Source of the DNA: Balneolaceae bacterium
GTDB lineage: Bacteria > Bacteroidota > Rhodothermia > Balneolales > Balneolaceae
Direction of reading: 5' to 3'
DNA: 9,286 nucleotides
Assembly: GCA_007127395.1 (NCBI GenBank)
Contig: SKZL01000103.1
Span: forward strand, 1-9,286
Below the pieces are notes generated by a model. It saw only the letters and a program-made list of their open reading frames with translations. It had not been told where the DNA came from and made no database searches. A program made the translations under genes and the position numbers. Positions 7,440 through 9,286 of the stretch are shown here, in pieces (position 1 is the first letter of the stretch; each line of letters starts with the position of its first letter).

Positions 7440-7472
7440 AAGATCTGAATACGGGCACTCTATTGACGACTA

Positions 7473-9286
7473 TTACTTATCGGCAACATACTCAGAAACC
7501 AGTTCCCGGGTGATTGTCTCAGCTATTGGGAACTCTACAATGAATGAAGAGCCTTTTCCGCATTCACTTTCACAGCAAACCGTACCGTTCATGGTTTCGG
7601 CCAATCTTTTTACAATGTACAGACCCAGTCCGGTCGATGTCTCACTGCCTGTGGGCTGATTAGAAATGCGTGCAAATTTATTAAAGAGATGCTTTCGTTC
7701 ATCACTTTTGATTCCGGGACCCTCATCTCTAACTGTAATGACAACAGATTCTCCGCTGCGCTTGGTTGACAAATAAACAGTACTGTTATTTGGAGAATAT
7801 TTGATCGCATTGGAAATCAGATTATCAAATACACGGATAAGGTTGTTTGAATTACCCATGATCGGATATGAAGCGGGGCTCATATTTAGATGAAAAGAGA
7901 TCTGCTTATTTTTAGCGGGTTGGTCAAAATTGTTCAAAGATTGTTTAAGAGCGGCATTGACGTTTAGTTTTTCGAAAGTGGAAGTTGAATCGTTATCATC
8001 AATGGACTGTATCTTAAGCAGATCACTGATCAGAAAGATCATCCGATCGGAAGACAGCAGTATTATTTTCAGATACTCACCTAACTCCTCCTCTGAGAGG
8101 TCAGGTTCGGATTGAATCAATTCTACTGCAGCTCTGATAGCTGATAACGGATTTCTGAGATCATGAGCAGCCATGCTCATGAAGTCATCTTTCTCTTTGT
8201 TTAGTGCGGAGAGCTTTTCGTTCTGATTTTGAATCTGTTTGCGACGTATTTGAAGGATTCGATTGTGTTTTTTTCGAATTATATTGAAGTAAAGAAGAAG
8301 CCCCGCTATCACCAGTAACATGACAAGACCACCGATCAAAAATTGTTTTAACAAATTCTGTCGTGCAATCTTTGCCTCTTGTAGTTCAGCTTCCCGATTA
8401 AGGATCATGATTTCACGATCTTTATTTTCCACATCAAAACGAATCTGCATTTCATTGATGCGTTCGGCGCGTTGTATATTCAGCAGAGAATCACTCACAG
8501 CATGGTATAACTTGTAGTGCTGATAAGCCTGCTCATAATCGCCCATATTTTCATAGAGCTCTGCAATCAGCTCATAAGCGTTTTTGATACGTTCTCTTTG
8601 AATGGCTTCTTGTGCTAATTCCAGACTTTTGAATGCATATTCGAGAGCATGTTCGAATTCTCCTATATCCTGGTGAAGTTGTCCCAGCACCAGATTTGTG
8701 ATAGATTGGCTAACCCTCATTCCCCTGCCTAAAAAGAATTCATCTGCCCTGAATAAATATCCGGAAGCCTGTTCCAGATTGCCCAGATTACGATACGTAT
8801 TTCCAATATTAAGAGTAGAGATCATGTAGAGAACACTGTCAGGAGGATCAATCTCAAGTGACAACTCATTTGCCTTGAAAAAATGCTCAAGTGCAATCTC
8901 ATAATCACCCTTGCGACGGTGAATTACACCAAGATTGTTATACGTCAGATAATTTTCATTGTATTGACCAAGATTTTCTCTTCTTTGGATGCTTTCAAAT
9001 AAATACTCTGTCGCTTTAGTATAATTCTTCTGCTCAAGGTGGATGAGCCCGATGTTTGACAGGAGCATTGCCATAGCCGTTTCATTCTCAAACTCAGTTT
9101 CAATTTCAAGAGCAGTGAGATAGTGAGTCATAGCAAGCTCGTATTCTCCAAAGTCAAGATATTTGATGCCCGCCAGATTATGTGCACGAGCCAATCCATC
9201 GATGTATCCGATCTCTTGCGCAAGTGCCAGCGCTTCTCGAGCGACATGATATGCGATTCTGGCATCACGATTTCTTTCACGTATGC
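7473..9286 (-). CDS. TPR-type sensor histidine kinase, 5' end outside window
   Basis: Membrane kinase expected to autophosphorylate and pass phosphate to an unlinked response regulator. The frame is open to the window edge; codons upstream of the TTG at 9194 read ARIAYHVAREALALAQEIGY, a TPR helix pair, so the true start lies beyond the window and the TTG is internal. Visible are 603 complete codons. At least six TPR units cover 8477-9286 (signatures GEYELAM, KNYTKATEYL, GDYEIALEHF, GNLEQASGYL, GEFEHALEYA, GDYEQAYQHY). A coiled coil, a membrane helix (about 8280-8342) and a second short coil follow. The HisKA H-box is AAHDLRNPL, with the His codon at 8163-8165; HATPase_c has the N-box DNLISNAIKYS, G1 DEGPG and G2 GLGL. 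It ends without a receiver domain. In this family the TPR half is usually periplasmic behind a signal peptide, which cannot be checked here. Confidence 0.92.
   Translation of the reverse strand, partial: IRERNRDARIAYHVAREALALAQEIGYIDGLARAHNLAGIKYLDFGEYELAMTHYLTALEIETEFENETAMAMLLSNIGLIHLEQKNYTKATEYLFESIQRRENLGQYNENYLTYNNLGVIHRRKGDYEIALEHFFKANELSLEIDPPDSVLYMISTLNIGNTYRNLGNLEQASGYLFRADEFFLGRGMRVSQSITNLVLGQLHQDIGEFEHALEYAFKSLELAQEAIQRERIKNAYELIAELYENMGDYEQAYQHYKLYHAVSDSLLNIQRAERINEMQIRFDVENKDREIMILNREAELQEAKIARQNLLKQFLIGGLVMLLVIAGLLLYFNIIRKKHNRILQIRRKQIQNQNEKLSALNKEKDDFMSMAAHDLRNPLSAIRAAVELIQSEPDLSEEELGEYLKIILLSSDRMIFLISDLLKIQSIDDNDSTSTFEKLNVNAALKQSLNNFDQPAKNKQISFHLNMSPASYPIMGNSNNLIRVFDNLISNAIKYSPNNSTVYLSTKRSGESVVITVRDEGPGIKSDERKHLFNKFARISNQPTGSETSTGLGLYIVKRLAETMNGTVCCESECGKGSSFIVEFPIAETITRELVSEYVADK

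Noticed and set aside
9192..9194. TTG as the real start of the TPR kinase
   Set aside because: The frame stays open to the window end, and the upstream codons encode a convincing TPR helix, so this TTG is an internal Leu codon.

Overview
The window looks like chromosomal DNA from the Bacteroidota/Balneolota/Rhodothermota group, with Balneolaceae as my best guess. The reasons are a giant periplasmic two-propeller (Reg_prop plus Y_Y_Y) sensor kinase, a TPR-type sensor kinase, a TopA with GRYGPY-type C-terminal repeats instead of zinc ribbons, a free-standing amphi-Trp protein, mostly weak Shine-Dalgarno sites and moderately AT-rich DNA. No marker gene fixes the genus, so this placement is inference.

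Layout. On the + strand, 19-3405 encodes a 1128-residue membrane sensor histidine kinase: signal peptide, 14 propeller blade motifs, Y_Y_Y domain, one membrane helix, coiled coil, HisKA and HATPase_c. It is followed by a small amphi-Trp domain protein (3498-3779). These meet, tail to tail with an 8-base gap, a minus-strand cluster read from right to left: a PrxQ/Bcp-like thiol peroxidase (6823-7296), DNA topoisomerase I topA (4270-6813) and a small uncharacterised protein (3788-4273) whose GTG start overlaps the topA stop. A 176-base intergenic region (7297-7472) upstream of the peroxidase holds a candidate promoter and two inverted repeats. Further right, also on the minus strand, is a second sensor kinase (7473 to the window end) with at least six TPR units, a membrane helix and a HisKA/HATPase_c core; its N-terminus lies outside the window.

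How the genes fit together. The peroxidase-topA-small protein set is probably one transcription unit combining a housekeeping enzyme with an oxidative-defence enzyme. The two kinases differ completely in their sensory halves but have strikingly similar ATP-binding domains. Neither has a receiver domain, and no response regulator is in the window, so their partners are elsewhere.

I see no mobile element, CRISPR array, tRNA or rRNA, and no clear new defence or biosynthetic system. The most notable sequence-level observation is a run of eight C immediately before the membrane helix of the first kinase. Length change by one base in either direction would stop translation before or within the helix, leaving only the exported sensor half.
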